A stretch of 64,000 nt of DNA, taken from NCBI RefSeq assembly GCF_019049255.1, contig NZ_JAGMUJ010000023.1, positions 32,992-96,991 on the forward strand, given 5' to 3'. Position 1 is the stretch's first letter. Every line of letters starts with the position of its first letter. Below, one piece after another: positions 41,222 through 50,154 of this stretch. The stretch is from Streptomyces sp. AC558_RSS880. Its GTDB lineage: Bacteria; Actinomycetota; Actinomycetes; Streptomycetales; Streptomycetaceae. The notes beneath the pieces were generated by a model. The model saw nothing but the letters and a program-made list of their open reading frames with translations, made no database searches and had not been told where the DNA came from. A program made the translations under genes and the position numbers.

Positions 41222-43762
41222 CTACTCGCCCGGGTGGGCGAGCTCGATGTCGTGGCCGTCGACACCGGTGCCGGTGACCGTCAGCGCGGTCGCCACCGGC
41301 GGATAGCCCGTGGCGATGACGGTGTACTCGCCGCCGTCCAGATCGGCGAAGGCGTACGCCCCGTCCGCGCCGGTCGTCGCCGTGCCGGCCACGTTGCCCG
41401 CCGCGTCGACCAGGGTGACCCGGGCGTCGGCCAGCGGCCCGTGCGGGGCGCGGACCACGCCCCGCACCTGCGCGCCGGTCTCCAGGTCGACCTCGACCCG
41501 GGTGACGCCGGTGCCGCCCACCTCGACGGGCAGGGCGCGCGGCCGGTACCCGGCGGCGTTCACCGCCACGGTCACCGCGCCCGGCACCAGCTCGGCGAAC
41601 GAGAACTCGCCCTGCTCACCGGTGCTCCCGGTGGCCAGCAGATCCCCGCGCACATCGGTGACGATCACCATCGCGTCGCGCACCGGCAGCCCGGTGCCGG
41701 CGGTGCGGACCAGTCCGGTCAGCCCGCTGGTGCCGCTGAGCAGGATGTCGTAGGCGAGCGGTTCTCCGTTCACCACGACCGTGGACGCCTGCGGCTGGTG
41801 GCCGTCGGCGGCGGCGATCAGGACGTACGACCCGGACCCGGGCGCGTCCACCGCGTACGCGCCGTCGGCCTGCGCCACCGACCGGCCCAGCTGACGCCCG
41901 CCCAGCGAGATCAGCGTGACGGCGGCCTGCGGCACGGGCGCGCTGTCGGCGCCGCGCACGACACCGCGTACCGGGATGCCGCCGGAGGCGGGTGCCCCCG
42001 GCTCACCGGAGCCGGCCGCCGTGGCGACGGCGGCGAGCCGCCGCGTGGCCGAGGTGCCCGGGGGCGCCGGCGCCACGGCCGCCACCGCGCCGGCCGGAAC
42101 CGGCTCGCCGGCGACGCGGGCGGCTTCGGCGGGGGCCGGTGCCGCCGACGGGGCGGTCTCGGCCGCGGCCTCCGCGGCCTGGGCCAGCGCGCCGGAGGTC
42201 CGCAGCGGGACCTCCTTGATGAACAGCGTCACCAGGAAGGCGAGCAGGGCGACCGGCGCGACGTACAGGAAGATGTCGGCGATGCCGTGCCCGTAGGCGC
42301 TCTCCAGCCAGGTGCGGATGGACGGGGGCAGCAGGTCCATGTCGGGGATCGTGCCGCTGCCGGAGGCCTGGGCGGCCGCCGCCTGCTCCTGCGGGCTGAG
42401 CTGCCCGATGGTGTCCTGGGCGTAGCCGCTGATCCGGCTGGACATGACCGAGCCGAGCACGGAGACGCCCACCGCGCCGCCGAGGGACCGGAAGAAGGTC
42501 ACGACGGAGGAGGCCGCGCCCAGGTCGCCCGGGGCCACCTGGTTCTGCGTGCACAGGACCAGGTTCTGCATCATCATGCCGACGCCGAGACCCATGAGCG
42601 CCATGAAGACGCCGATGTGCCAGTACGGGGTGTCGTAGCGCATGGTGCCCAGCAGGCCCAGGCCCGCCGTCAGCAGGACGCCGCCGACCAGCAGCCAGCT
42701 CTTCCACTTTCCGGTCTTGGTGATGACGATGCCGGAGACCGTGGACGATATGAACAGGCCGCCGATCATCGGGATGGTCATGACGCCCGACATCGTCGGG
42801 GACTTGTCCCGGGCCAGCTGGAAGTACTGGCTGAAGTAGACGGTGCCCGCGAACATCGCGATGCCGACGAACAGCGAGGCCAGCGAGGCCAGGGTGATGG
42901 TGCGGTTCTTGAACAGGCGCAGCGGGATGATCGGCTCGCTGGCCTTCGACTCGACGAACAGGAAGACCAGCGTCAGGACGAGCGCGCCGCCGACCATGAC
43001 GCCGGTCTGCCAGGACATCCAGGAGTACTTGTCGTCGGCGAAGGTGACCCAGACGAGCAGCAGGCAGACGGCCGCGGTGACGAAGAAGGCGCCGGCCCAG
43101 TCGACCTTGACCTTCCGCTTGACCACGGGCAGGTTCAGCGTCTTCTGCAGCACGATCAGCGCGATGACCGCGAAGGGCACGCCGACGTAGAGGCACCAGC
43201 GCCAGCCGAGCCAGCTGGTGTCGGTGATCACGCCGCCGAGCAGCGGGCCGCCGACGGTCGCGACGGCGAAGGTAGCGCCCAGGTAGCCGGAGTAACGCCC
43301 GCGCTCACGCGGGGAGATCATCGCGGCCATGATGATCTGCGCCAGGGCGGACAGACCGCCGCCGCCGAGGCCCTGGATGGCACGGGCGGTGATCAGCATC
43401 GCCGGGTTCTGCGCCAGACCGGCCACGACGGAGCCGATGACGAAGACGACCAGTGCTGACTGGACCAGGACCTTCTTGCTGGTCAGGTCGGCGAGCTTGC
43501 CCCACAGGGGGGTGGAGGCGGTCATCGTCAGCAGCGAGGCGGTGACGACCCAGGTGTAGGCGCTCTGGCCGCCGCCGAGGTCGGAGACGATCTCAGGCAG
43601 GGCGTTGGTGACGATGGTCGACGACAGGATGGCGCAGAACATGCCGAGCAGCAGCCCGGACAGCGCTTCCATGATCTGCCGGTGCGTCATCGGAGCGTCT
43701 GCGGAGGAGCCTCCCCCGTGCTTGGCATGAGCCCGCACACCGTTCGGTGTGGTCGTTGCCAT
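41222..43762 (-). CDS. DHA2/EmrB-type MFS exporter fused to carboxypeptidase-regulatory-like domains
   Basis: The product is 846 residues. Residues about 25-530 are a 14-segment drug:H+ antiporter-2 type exporter, with LDXXVVNVALP-like SSTIVTNALPEI, TPLWGKLADL and GLGGGGLSALAQIIMA. After an Ala/Pro linker come three beta-sandwich domains of the CarboxypepD_reg type (about 590-840; PVRGVVRGADSAPVPQAAVT, GLTGLVRTAGTGLPVRDAMV, QVRGVVRAPHGPLADARVT). Such domains are rare on exporters and may sit on the membrane face as binding modules. The gene follows its MarR gene by 13 bp. Confidence 0.9.
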   Translation of the reverse strand: MATTTPNGVRAHAKHGGGSSADAPMTHRQIMEALSGLLLGMFCAILSSTIVTNALPEIVSDLGGGQSAYTWVVTASLLTMTASTPLWGKLADLTSKKVLVQSALVVFVIGSVVAGLAQNPAMLITARAIQGLGGGGLSALAQIIMAAMISPRERGRYSGYLGATFAVATVGGPLLGGVITDTSWLGWRWCLYVGVPFAVIALIVLQKTLNLPVVKRKVKVDWAGAFFVTAAVCLLLVWVTFADDKYSWMSWQTGVMVGGALVLTLVFLFVESKASEPIIPLRLFKNRTITLASLASLFVGIAMFAGTVYFSQYFQLARDKSPTMSGVMTIPMIGGLFISSTVSGIVITKTGKWKSWLLVGGVLLTAGLGLLGTMRYDTPYWHIGVFMALMGLGVGMMMQNLVLCTQNQVAPGDLGAASSVVTFFRSLGGAVGVSVLGSVMSSRISGYAQDTIGQLSPQEQAAAAQASGSGTIPDMDLLPPSIRTWLESAYGHGIADIFLYVAPVALLAFLVTLFIKEVPLRTSGALAQAAEAAAETAPSAAPAPAEAARVAGEPVPAGAVAAVAPAPPGTSATRRLAAVATAAGSGEPGAPASGGIPVRGVVRGADSAPVPQAAVTLISLGGRQLGRSVAQADGAYAVDAPGSGSYVLIAAADGHQPQASTVVVNGEPLAYDILLSGTSGLTGLVRTAGTGLPVRDAMVIVTDVRGDLLATGSTGEQGEFSFAELVPGAVTVAVNAAGYRPRALPVEVGGTGVTRVEVDLETGAQVRGVVRAPHGPLADARVTLVDAAGNVAGTATTGADGAYAFADLDGGEYTVIATGYPPVATALTVTGTGVDGHDIELAHPGE

Positions 43763-43775
43763 GGACTTCCTTCTC

Positions 43776-44267
43776 TTATGCGCTTGCGGGTGTACGGGTG
43801 GTCCGTTCGGGAGCGGGAGGTGCCGGGCGGGGTGCCGCCCGGCAGTCGCCGAAGCTGTCCCTGAGCCGGGCCATCAGCTGGGCGAGCCGGCCGACCTCGT
43901 CGTCGGACCAGTCGTCCAGGCGCTCCGCGAGGAGCTGGGTGGTCCGCCGGAACAGCTCGTCGAGCCGGCTCCGGCCGGCGGGGGTGAGGCGCAGGATGCG
44001 GGACCGTTTGTCGGCGGGGTCGGCGGAGCGTTCGAGCCAGCCGCGCTCGGCCAGGTGCGCGACGTGCCGGCTGGTGACCGACATGTCCACGGAGAGCAGC
44101 TCGGCGAGCTTGCTCATGCGCATGTCGCCGTGGCGGCCGAGCAGCGTCAGCACGGCGGCGGAGCCGCTGGGGCAGTCGGCCGGCATGATCCGGTTCATTT
44201 CCCGCTTGACGGCGCCGAAGGCGCTGAACTGTCGCACCAGTTCCTCGTACTGCGCCTGCTCGGCCAT
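43776..44267 (-). CDS. MarR-family regulator of the exporter operon
   Basis: The product is 163 residues. The winged helix reads MRMSKLAELLSVDMSVTSRHV and ERGWLERSADPADKRSRILRL, less flanking residues, and an Ala/Pro tail is at the end. ATG 44267 follows GGGAGG by four bases. Upstream are two TTGC-N5-GCAA palindromes placed over the likely promoter, so autorepression and control of the following MFS and YceI genes is expected. Confidence 0.91.
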   Translation of the reverse strand: MAEQAQYEELVRQFSAFGAVKREMNRIMPADCPSGSAAVLTLLGRHGDMRMSKLAELLSVDMSVTSRHVAHLAERGWLERSADPADKRSRILRLTPAGRSRLDELFRRTTQLLAERLDDWSDDEVGRLAQLMARLRDSFGDCRAAPRPAPPAPERTTRTPASA

Positions 44268-44284
44268 GACACCTCCCGTTTTGA

Positions 44285-44297
44285 TTGCTTAGGGCAA
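44285..44297. promoter_or_regulatory. MarR operator copy 1
   Basis: TTGCTTAGGGCAA has the form TTGC-N5-GCAA. It lies between the putative -10 (TATCGT on the - strand) and the MarR start. Confidence 0.65.
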
Positions 44298-44313
44298 CGA
44301 TAGGAATGAGTGG

Positions 44314-44326
44314 TTGCTACAGGCAA
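44314..44326. promoter_or_regulatory. MarR operator copy 2
   Basis: TTGCTACAGGCAA repeats the TTGC-N5-GCAA form 29 bp from copy 1, on the same helix face, and overlaps a -35-like TTGCCT on the - strand. A looser relative, ACTTG-N7-CAAGT, lies at 44353-44369. Confidence 0.65.
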
Positions 44327-44488
44327 GTAAAAAGGGGGTTCCTGGCCAAAAAACTTGGCAAAGGCAAGTAATCGCGAAAGTAAACCCGCAGGTCCGGGCT
44401 TCCGCCGCCTCGCCCGCGCCGTCCGTCATCCCCCTTGCCCATGCCCCCGCTTGGGCGCCTCACCGGGCATTCGCTAGGGTCTCGGGGC

Positions 44489-44683
44489 ATGGCTAACACC
44501 CAGGGCCCGCAGGGCAACCACGACCCCGCCGGCAGCACCCAGATGTTCCGCGCGTTCGTCGACGAGGAACCCCAGGGCCGGCAGGCCGCCGCGACCGGCG
44601 GCGGTCCGCGGATCGGTCTGATCGTCGGCATCGTCGTCGCCGTGGCGGTCGTCGCCGCGGTGGCCTGGCTCGCGCTGAAGTAG
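44489..44683 (+). CDS. small single-pass membrane protein
   Basis: The product is 64 residues. A hydrophilic N-terminus (QGNHDPAGSTQMFRAFVDEE) is followed by one C-terminal membrane segment (GLIVGIVVAVAVVAAVAWLAL) ending in Lys, so it is tail-anchored. Actinobacterial homologues are uncharacterised as far as I know. A TAGGGT -10-like element ends ten bases before ATG 44489 and no Shine-Dalgarno is seen, which suggests a leaderless transcript. Confidence 0.8.
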   Translation: MANTQGPQGNHDPAGSTQMFRAFVDEEPQGRQAAATGGGPRIGLIVGIVVAVAVVAAVAWLALK

Positions 44684-44789
44684 CCGGAAACGCGGCGGCC
44701 GCCGTTGCGCCCGTGCTGGGCGCCCCGGCGGCCACGAATCCGCTTCCGCGTACGGAGCGCCCCGCCGGCGCCCCGCGCTGTGCCGTGCC

Positions 44790-45692
44790 TCAGTCCGCGA
44801 TGAGGCCCTCCCGCAGCTGGGCGAGCGTCCGGGTGAGCAGCCGCGAGACGTGCATCTGGGAGATGCCGACCTCCTCGCCGATCTGCGACTGGGTCATGTT
44901 GGCGAAGAAGCGCAGCATGATGATCCGCCGCTCCCGGGGCGGCAGCTTGGCCAGCAGCGGCTTGAGCGACTCCCGGTACTCCACGCCCTCCAGCGCCGTG
45001 TCCTCGTAGCCGAGGCGGTCCGCGAGCGAGCCCTCGCCGCCGTCGTCCTCGGGGGCGGGGGAGTCCAGCGAGGACGCCGTGTACGCGTTGCCGACCGCGA
45101 GGCCGTCGACGACGTCCTCCTCCGACACGCCCAGCACGGCGGCGAGTTCGGTGACCGTCGGGGAGCGGTCCAGCTTCTGGGAGAGCTCGTCGCTGGCCTT
45201 CGTCAGCGCCAGCCGCAGCTCCTGCAGCCGGCGCGGCACCCGCACCGACCACGACGTGTCGCGGAAGAACCGCTTGATCTCGCCGACCACCGTCGGCATC
45301 GCGAACGTCGGGAACTCCACGCCCCGTTCGCAGTCGAAGCGGTCGATCGCCTTGATCAGCCCGATGGTGCCGACCTGGACGATGTCCTCCATCGGCTCGT
45401 TGCGCGAGCGGAACCGCGCCGCCGCGTACCGCACCAGCGGCAGGTTGAGCTCGATCAGGGTGTCCCGGACGTAGGCGCGCTCCGGGCTGTCCTCGTCCAG
45501 TGCGGCGAGCCGCAGGAACAGGGAGCGGGACAGGGTGCGGGTGTCGAGGGCCGCCGTGTCCGGAAGTTCCGGAGCGGGTACGGCCGCGAGGGCCGGTCCT
45601 TCGTCGATGGGACCGAGTGCGTCGAGAGCATGGGGAGCTGTCTCGCTCTCCGCGAGCGTGAGCACCTTCGAGCTGCCCTGTTCTGCGGACAT
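44790..45692 (-). CDS. sigN: SigB/SigF-family sigma factor (SigN-like)
   Basis: The product is 300 residues. Region 2 includes [36 protein letters not shown] and [19 protein letters not shown]. Region 3 is [20 protein letters not shown], and region 4 is [20 protein letters not shown] and [16 protein letters not shown]. It is a stress/developmental SigB-type factor, normally controlled by anti-sigma kinases. The name follows its position beside sigF, as in S. coelicolor, recalled from memory. ATG 45692 follows AAAGGGGG. No anti-sigma gene is adjacent. Confidence 0.88.
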   Translation of the reverse strand: MSAEQGSSKVLTLAESETAPHALDALGPIDEGPALAAVPAPELPDTAALDTRTLSRSLFLRLAALDEDSPERAYVRDTLIELNLPLVRYAAARFRSRNEPMEDIVQVGTIGLIKAIDRFDCERGVEFPTFAMPTVVGEIKRFFRDTSWSVRVPRRLQELRLALTKASDELSQKLDRSPTVTELAAVLGVSEEDVVDGLAVGNAYTASSLDSPAPEDDGGEGSLADRLGYEDTALEGVEYRESLKPLLAKLPPRERRIIMLRFFANMTQSQIGEEVGISQMHVSRLLTRTLAQLREGLIAD

Positions 45693-45939
45693 GCCACCCC
45701 CTTTGGGTCGCGGGACGGTCGCGGCGGACGCTCCCCGATCGAGGAACGCAGCCATCACCTGGAATACCGGCGCCGGGGCTCCGGCAAACGCGCTTCCCGC
45801 AGAATGTCACATGTCGGCAACGCGCTGTAGTGACATGTCGACATCCGGGAAGTGAATCAGCCCTGGAAACAAGGGGTCTGACAGCCTTTCGGGTCAGAAA
45901 AGCGCAGAACAACCCTGTTGGGTGATTCGCTCTTCCCGG

Positions 45940-46872
45940 TTACGCCTCGATCCTGTTTGCGGATCGCAGCCGCTGGAAGCTACGGGCCAGTAGGCGGGAC
46001 ACGTGCATCTGCGAGACACCGAGTTCCGCACTGATCTGCGACTGGGTGAGATTGCTGTAGTAACGCAGCAGCAGGATGCGCTGCTCCCGCTCGGGCAGCT
46101 GGACGAGCAGGTGCCGGACGAGGTCGCGGTGCTCGACGCCGTCCAGGGCGGGATCCTCGTACCCCAGCCGGTCCAGCAGTCCGGGCATCCCGTCGCCCTC
46201 CTGCGCGGCCTCCAGCGAGGTGGCGTGGTACGACCGTCCGGCCTCGATGCAGGACAGCACCTCCTCCTCGGTGATGCGCAGCCGCTGGGCGATCTCGGCG
46301 GTCGACGGGGAGCGCCCGTGGGCGGTCGTCAGGTCCTCGGTCGCGCTGTTGACCTGCACCCACAGCTCGTGCAGCCGGCGCGGTACGTGGACGGTGCGGA
46401 CGTTGTCCCGGAAGTACCGCTTGATCTCGCCGACCACCGTCGGCATCGCGAACGTCGGGAACTGCACGCCCCGGTCCGGGTCGAAGCGGTCGATGGCGTT
46501 GATCAGTCCGATGGTGCCGACCTGGACGACGTCCTCCATCGGCTCGTTGCGGGAGCGGAAGCGGGCGGCGGCGTAGCGCACCAGGGGCAGGTTGGCCTCG
46601 ATGAGCGCGGCGCGCACGCGGGCGTGTTCCGGCATGCCCGGCTGCAGCTCCTTGAGCTGGCCGAAGAGCAGCTGTGTCAGGGCCCGGGTGTCGGCGCCAC
46701 GACGCTTGGCGGGGCTCACCGGCCGGTCGGCGGCCGCGGACGGGTCGGTGGCGGACGGGTGGGCCGCGGACGGGTCTGGGGCGGACGGGTCTGAGGCGGA
46801 CTGGGCGGAGGCCGGGGCCTGGACCGCGTCGGGGGACACCTCGTCCTGGGGCGGCGCAGTACTGGCCGACAC
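45940..46872 (-). CDS. sigF: SigF, sporulation sigma factor
   Basis: The product is 310 residues from GTG 46872, chosen because [10 protein letters not shown] aligns with the known SigF start; an in-frame TTG at 46923 would add 17 residues. The core ([60 protein letters not shown]) matches SigF of Streptomyces, needed for late spore maturation. The N-terminus carries a DPSA-type pentapeptide repeat ([20 protein letters not shown]) encoded by 15-bp repeats near 46735-46805, which is unusually long. Confidence 0.9.
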   Translation of the reverse strand: MSASTAPPQDEVSPDAVQAPASAQSASDPSAPDPSAAHPSATDPSAAADRPVSPAKRRGADTRALTQLLFGQLKELQPGMPEHARVRAALIEANLPLVRYAAARFRSRNEPMEDVVQVGTIGLINAIDRFDPDRGVQFPTFAMPTVVGEIKRYFRDNVRTVHVPRRLHELWVQVNSATEDLTTAHGRSPSTAEIAQRLRITEEEVLSCIEAGRSYHATSLEAAQEGDGMPGLLDRLGYEDPALDGVEHRDLVRHLLVQLPEREQRILLLRYYSNLTQSQISAELGVSQMHVSRLLARSFQRLRSANRIEA

Positions 46873-47013
46873 GGTCAACGCCACCTCTTCATCGCTCACA
46901 TCGTCCGTCAACTCATCCGTCAAAAGCGGTCATAGCATCACAAGACTGACTCACCGTGCGCAAGCACCGCATATTCCGTGTTGAGTGACAGAAGCGGGCG
47001 TATGGAACAGCAA

Positions 47014-47040
47014 AACCCCCCGCCGTCATGGCGGGGGGTT
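47014..47040 (-). terminator. intrinsic terminator after the Dabb gene
   Basis: The arms AACCCCCCGCC and GGCGGGGGGTT (11 bp) flank five bases. On the - strand the hairpin is followed by TTTTG, 16 bp past the Dabb stop. Confidence 0.8.
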
Positions 47041-47055
47041 CCAGGGGCCGGAGTG

Positions 47056-47349
47056 TCAGAACTCGTAGTCGGCGATCACCCACGTGGCGAACTCGCGCCA
47101 CAGTCCGACACCCGCCTGGTGCTCCGGGTGCTCCACGTACCGGCGCAGCGCCTCCGCGTCCTCGAACGCCGAGTTGATGGCGAAGTCGTAGGCGATGGGG
47201 CGGTCGCTGATGTTCCAGGCGCACTCCCAGAAGCGGATCTCCGGGATCCTGCCGTCGAGCGAACGGAAGGCCTCCACGCCCTCCACGACCCTCGGGTCGT
47301 CGCGCTCGACGCCCTCGTTCAGCCTGAAGAGCACCAGGTGGCGGATCAT
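47056..47349 (-). CDS. Dabb-family (stress-responsive A/B barrel) protein
   Basis: The product is 97 residues, a single dimeric alpha/beta barrel: MIRHLVLFRLNEGV, RIPEIRFWECAWNIS, DFAINSAFEDAEALRRYVEH, and WVIADYEF. Members include small-molecule cyclases and stress proteins; the role here is unknown. ATG 47349 lies six bases after GGAGG, shares one base with the stop of the 58-residue gene upstream, and is therefore translationally coupled to it. Confidence 0.9.
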   Translation of the reverse strand: MIRHLVLFRLNEGVERDDPRVVEGVEAFRSLDGRIPEIRFWECAWNISDRPIAYDFAINSAFEDAEALRRYVEHPEHQAGVGLWREFATWVIADYEF

Positions 47350-47525
47350 CACTTTCCTCCGTTGGCCAGCCAGGTCATGAAGTCGCCGACGGCCTTCGCG
47401 GCGTCCGATATGCCCTCGAACCCTATCTGGACGTAGTCGGCCGCCTTGGCCGGGTCCGTGATGATCAGATACAGCACGAAGACCACAAGGACGTAGACGG
47501 CGATCTTCTTCGCGTTCACCGCCAT
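47349..47525 (-). CDS. 58-residue membrane protein coupled to the Dabb gene
   Basis: The frame begins at ATG 47525, after AGGGGGG with five bases of spacing, and encodes MAVNAKKIAVYVLVVFVLYL followed by IITDPAKAADYVQIGFEGIS and ends WLANGGK. One N-terminal membrane segment (about 8-22) precedes an amphipathic helix. The stop overlaps the Dabb start by one base (TGATG). Codon use and tight coupling support it as a real gene. Function is unknown. Confidence 0.8.
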   Translation of the reverse strand: MAVNAKKIAVYVLVVFVLYLIITDPAKAADYVQIGFEGISDAAKAVGDFMTWLANGGK

Positions 47526-47580
47526 CGCGGCCCCCCTGTCACTGGTGTCACATCAGCATCGAGCGGGCCCATGATCGCAC

Positions 47581-47610
47581 GAAGGGCCCCGTCTGACGAC
47601 GGGGCCCTTC
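47581..47610 (-). terminator. terminator after tRNA-Ser(CGA)
   Basis: The arms GAAGGGCCCCGT and ACGGGGCCCTTC are perfect 12-bp complements around six bases, directly past the tRNA 3' end on the - strand. Confidence 0.8.
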
Positions 47611-47615
47611 ACCAG

Positions 47616-47700
47616 CGGTAGCGGAGGGATTTGAACCCTCGGTGACTTGCGCCACACTCGCTTTCGAGGCGAGCTCCTTCGGCCGCTCGGACACGCTACC
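47616..47700 (-). tRNA. tRNA-Ser(CGA)
   Basis: On the - strand, GGTAGCG pairs with CGCTACC, a long variable arm is present, the T-loop reads GGGTTCAAATCCC, and the anticodon loop CTCGAAA gives CGA. Length 85 nt, with no encoded CCA. Confidence 0.95.
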
Positions 47701-47745
47701 GAGGGAGACCTTACAGCAAGGTGGGGCGTGGTTTGAAATCGGTAT

Positions 47746-48231
47746 TCACCGGTTCCGGAAGAACTCCGTGAGCAGCCGGGCGCACTCGTCGGCGAGTACG
47801 CCCTCGATCACTTCGGGGCGGTGGTTGAGCCGCCGGTCGCGGACGAGGTCCCACAGAGAGCCGGCCGCGCCCGCCTTCTCGTCCCGGGCGCCGTAGACCA
47901 CCCGGTCCACCCGTGACTGCTGGACCGCTCCCGCGCACATCGTGCACGGCTCCAGCGTCACCACCAGGGTGCAGCCGGACAGCCGCCACTCCCCGAGCCG
48001 TGCGGCGGCCCGCCGGACGGCGAGGACCTCCGCGTGGGCCGTGGGATCGCCGGCGGCCTCGCGCTCGTTGTGGGCGGCGGCCAGCACGGTGGTGCCGTCC
48101 GGGGCCAGCACGACGGCGCCGACGGGGACGTCCCCGCCCCGGACGGCCCGTCCTGCCTCGTCCAGGGCGAGCCGCATCGCGGGCCGCCAGGGGTCGCGTA
48201 CCGGGTCCGGCGGTTCCGGTGTGTTCGGCAC
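47746..48231 (-). CDS. tadA: tRNA-specific adenosine deaminase
   Basis: The product is 161 residues and converts A34 of tRNA-Arg(ACG) to inosine. Zinc ligands and the catalytic Glu are in THAE (DPTAHAEVLAVR) and EPCTMCAGA. The tail (RVVYGARDEKAGAAGSLWDL) and ECARLLTEFFRNR match TadA. GTG 48231 begins two bases after the stop of the upstream partner gene. Its substrate tRNA-Arg(ACG) lies at 28305-28377. Confidence 0.94.
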   Translation of the reverse strand: MPNTPEPPDPVRDPWRPAMRLALDEAGRAVRGGDVPVGAVVLAPDGTTVLAAAHNEREAAGDPTAHAEVLAVRRAAARLGEWRLSGCTLVVTLEPCTMCAGAVQQSRVDRVVYGARDEKAGAAGSLWDLVRDRRLNHRPEVIEGVLADECARLLTEFFRNR

Positions 48232-48233
48232 GG

Positions 48234-48779
48234 TCAGCGGACGGTCTCCAGGACCTCCGAGGCGCCCAGGGCCTCGGCGATCTCGGTGACGGCGTCCTCG
48301 GTCATCGAACGCAACTCCTTCTCGCTCACGCCCAGGTCCTCCAGGACCTGCGCGTCACCGACCGGTCCGTGCGGCACGGCTTCGGAGGGGCCGGCGGACG
48401 CGGCGCCGTCGTCGGCGTCGACGTCCTCGTCGTCCGGTTCACCGTCCTCCGTGCCGTCGAGGTCGAGGGCGTCCAGGTCGGCGCCGTCGTCCCCGGGTTC
48501 CCGGCCGAGCAGCTCGTCGGTGAGCAGGATCTCGCCGTAGCTGCTGCGGGAGGCGGCTGCGGCGTCGGAGACGTAGACCCGAGGATCCTCCTCGCCGTCC
48601 ACGCGGACGACGCCGAACCAGCCGTCCTCCTGCTCGATCAGCACGAGCACCGTGTCCTCGTCGGGAGAGGCCTCCCGGGCCAGGTCGGCCAGATCCGACA
48701 GGGTTTCCACATCGTCGAGCTCCGTGTCGCTCGCTTCCCACCCGTCTTCGGTGCGCGCGAGCAGTGCGGCGAAGTACAC
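48234..48779 (-). CDS. tRNA adenosine deaminase-associated protein
   Basis: The product is a strongly acidic protein of 181 residues conserved next to tadA in actinobacteria. The N-terminal domain (YFAALLARTEDGWEASDTEL, DTVLVLIEQEDGWFGVVRVD) is followed by a long Asp/Glu linker (DDGADLDALDLDGTEDGEPD) and a C-terminal helix (TEDAVTEIAEALGASEVL). Its role is unknown; its constant position suggests a TadA partner. GTG 48779 is seven bases after GGGAG, better than the upstream ATG at 48800. Confidence 0.87.
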   Translation of the reverse strand: MYFAALLARTEDGWEASDTELDDVETLSDLADLAREASPDEDTVLVLIEQEDGWFGVVRVDGEEDPRVYVSDAAAASRSSYGEILLTDELLGREPGDDGADLDALDLDGTEDGEPDDEDVDADDGAASAGPSEAVPHGPVGDAQVLEDLGVSEKELRSMTEDAVTEIAEALGASEVLETVR

Positions 48780-49122
48780 CGTGACTCTCCCACTGGTCAT
48801 AGGCGTGCCGGTTGGGGGTCCCCCCGGCGGAGGTGTTGCGGGCGGGGGGACGGTTCTCCGAGCCCCACCCACTCGGAATCGTGGCAGAAACAAGGCCGTC
48901 AGGGGACGTCTTCGGCTCCCTGTGTCCGGCATTTTGATCGCAGTCCGCCGAGTGCGCCCACGAAGGACTCACCAGCGCACTCCTTGTCGCCACGTGCGGA
49001 TCGTACGCGGACTCACGGGCCTTCCCCGCACGGGCACTTCGGCAAACGCGTGCGCGTGGCGCGATCTTCCCGCGGCCGGACGGGATTTTCCCGCGGCCGG
49101 ACGGGGTCTTCCCCGGTGCCGC
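48780..49122. other. intergenic region with a short tandem duplication
   Basis: The region must hold the promoter of the tadA operon. At 49067-49084 and 49088-49105 the 18-mer TTCCCGCGGCCGGACGGG is repeated with a 21-bp period. I see no gene. Confidence 0.5.
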
Positions 49123-49326
49123 CTACCAGCGGAAGGTGCGCATGCGCATCGCGTGGCGCAGCCGGGCGGCCTTGGCGCGGCGCGGCTGGACCCGGTCGCG
49201 CAGTTCCCGGGCCTCGGCGAGTTCGCGCAGGAACCGGGCGCGGCGGCGCCGCCGCTCGGCCTCCGTCTCCGTCGGATCGGGTGCCCCGCGCGGTGACGGA
49301 TCATCTCGGTCGTCCTGCTCAGGCAT
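49123..49326 (-). CDS. small, highly charged conserved protein
   Basis: The product is 67 residues. An acidic start (PEQDDRDDPSPRGAPDPTET) is followed by a strongly basic, helical rest with EAERRRRRARFLRELAEARE and RRAKAARLRHAMRMRTFRW. Such a protein probably binds nucleic acid or ribosomes, which is inference only. ATG 49326 has GGTG upstream. It lies divergent from upp; a similar gene is conserved there in Streptomyces, from memory. Confidence 0.75.
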   Translation of the reverse strand: MPEQDDRDDPSPRGAPDPTETEAERRRRRARFLRELAEARELRDRVQPRRAKAARLRHAMRMRTFRW

Positions 49327-49465
49327 CGGTTCACCACCCCAGTCCGTCCCTCCCACCTTCCCCCGGGCGAGCGGTTTGACGCCAGCGGACGAGTGACGGG
49401 CGCACGGGGAGGGCTTGCCGTGTGCGGGGACGCTGGGCCGGTCGGGCCCGGTTAATGTTGACGCC

Positions 49466-50101
49466 ATGCGTCTCCACGTCGTCGACCACCCCCTGGTCGC
49501 CCACAAGCTCACCACGCTGCGCGACCAGCGCACCGACTCCGCGACCTTCCGCCGTCTCGCCGACGAGCTGGTCACCCTGCTCGCCTACGAGGCCACGCGC
49601 GACGTGCGCACCGAACAGGTCGACATCCAGACGCCGGTCGAGCGGACCACGGGTGTCAAGCTCTCCCACCCGCGCCCGCTGGTGGTGCCGATCCTGCGGG
49701 CCGGTCTCGGCATGCTGGACGGCATGGTCCGGCTGCTGCCGACCGCCGAGGTGGGTTTCCTCGGCATGATCCGCAACGAGGAGACGCTGCAGGCCTCGAC
49801 GTACGCCACCCGGATGCCGGAGGACCTCTCCGGGCGCCAGGTCTACGTCCTGGACCCGATGCTCGCCACCGGCGGCACGCTGGTCGCGGCGATCCAGGAG
49901 CTGATCAGGCGCGGCGCGGACGACGTGACCGCCGTGGTGCTGCTGGCCGCGCCCGAGGGCGTCGAGGTCATGGAGCGCGAGCTGGCCGGCACCCCGGTGA
50001 CGGTGGTGACGGCGTCGGTCGACGAGCGGCTCAACGAGCACGGCTACATCGTGCCGGGCCTCGGCGACGCGGGGGACCGGATGTACGGGGCGGCGGAGTA
50101 G
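49466..50101 (+). CDS. upp: uracil phosphoribosyltransferase
   Basis: The product is 211 residues and converts uracil and PRPP to UMP in pyrimidine salvage. The uracil-site and flexible-loop region reads [15 protein letters not shown]. The PRPP-binding motif is [12 protein letters not shown], and the C-terminal uracil-binding segment is [16 protein letters not shown]. Its length is typical. No Shine-Dalgarno precedes ATG 49466, and TAATGT at 49453-49458 is a good -10, so transcription probably starts at or next to the ATG. Confidence 0.96.
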   Translation: MRLHVVDHPLVAHKLTTLRDQRTDSATFRRLADELVTLLAYEATRDVRTEQVDIQTPVERTTGVKLSHPRPLVVPILRAGLGMLDGMVRLLPTAEVGFLGMIRNEETLQASTYATRMPEDLSGRQVYVLDPMLATGGTLVAAIQELIRRGADDVTAVVLLAAPEGVEVMERELAGTPVTVVTASVDERLNEHGYIVPGLGDAGDRMYGAAE

Positions 50102-50154
50102 GACCCGCGGCCCCGCGGCTCAAGGGCTCAGGGGCTCAGCGGTTCTTCTTCGTC

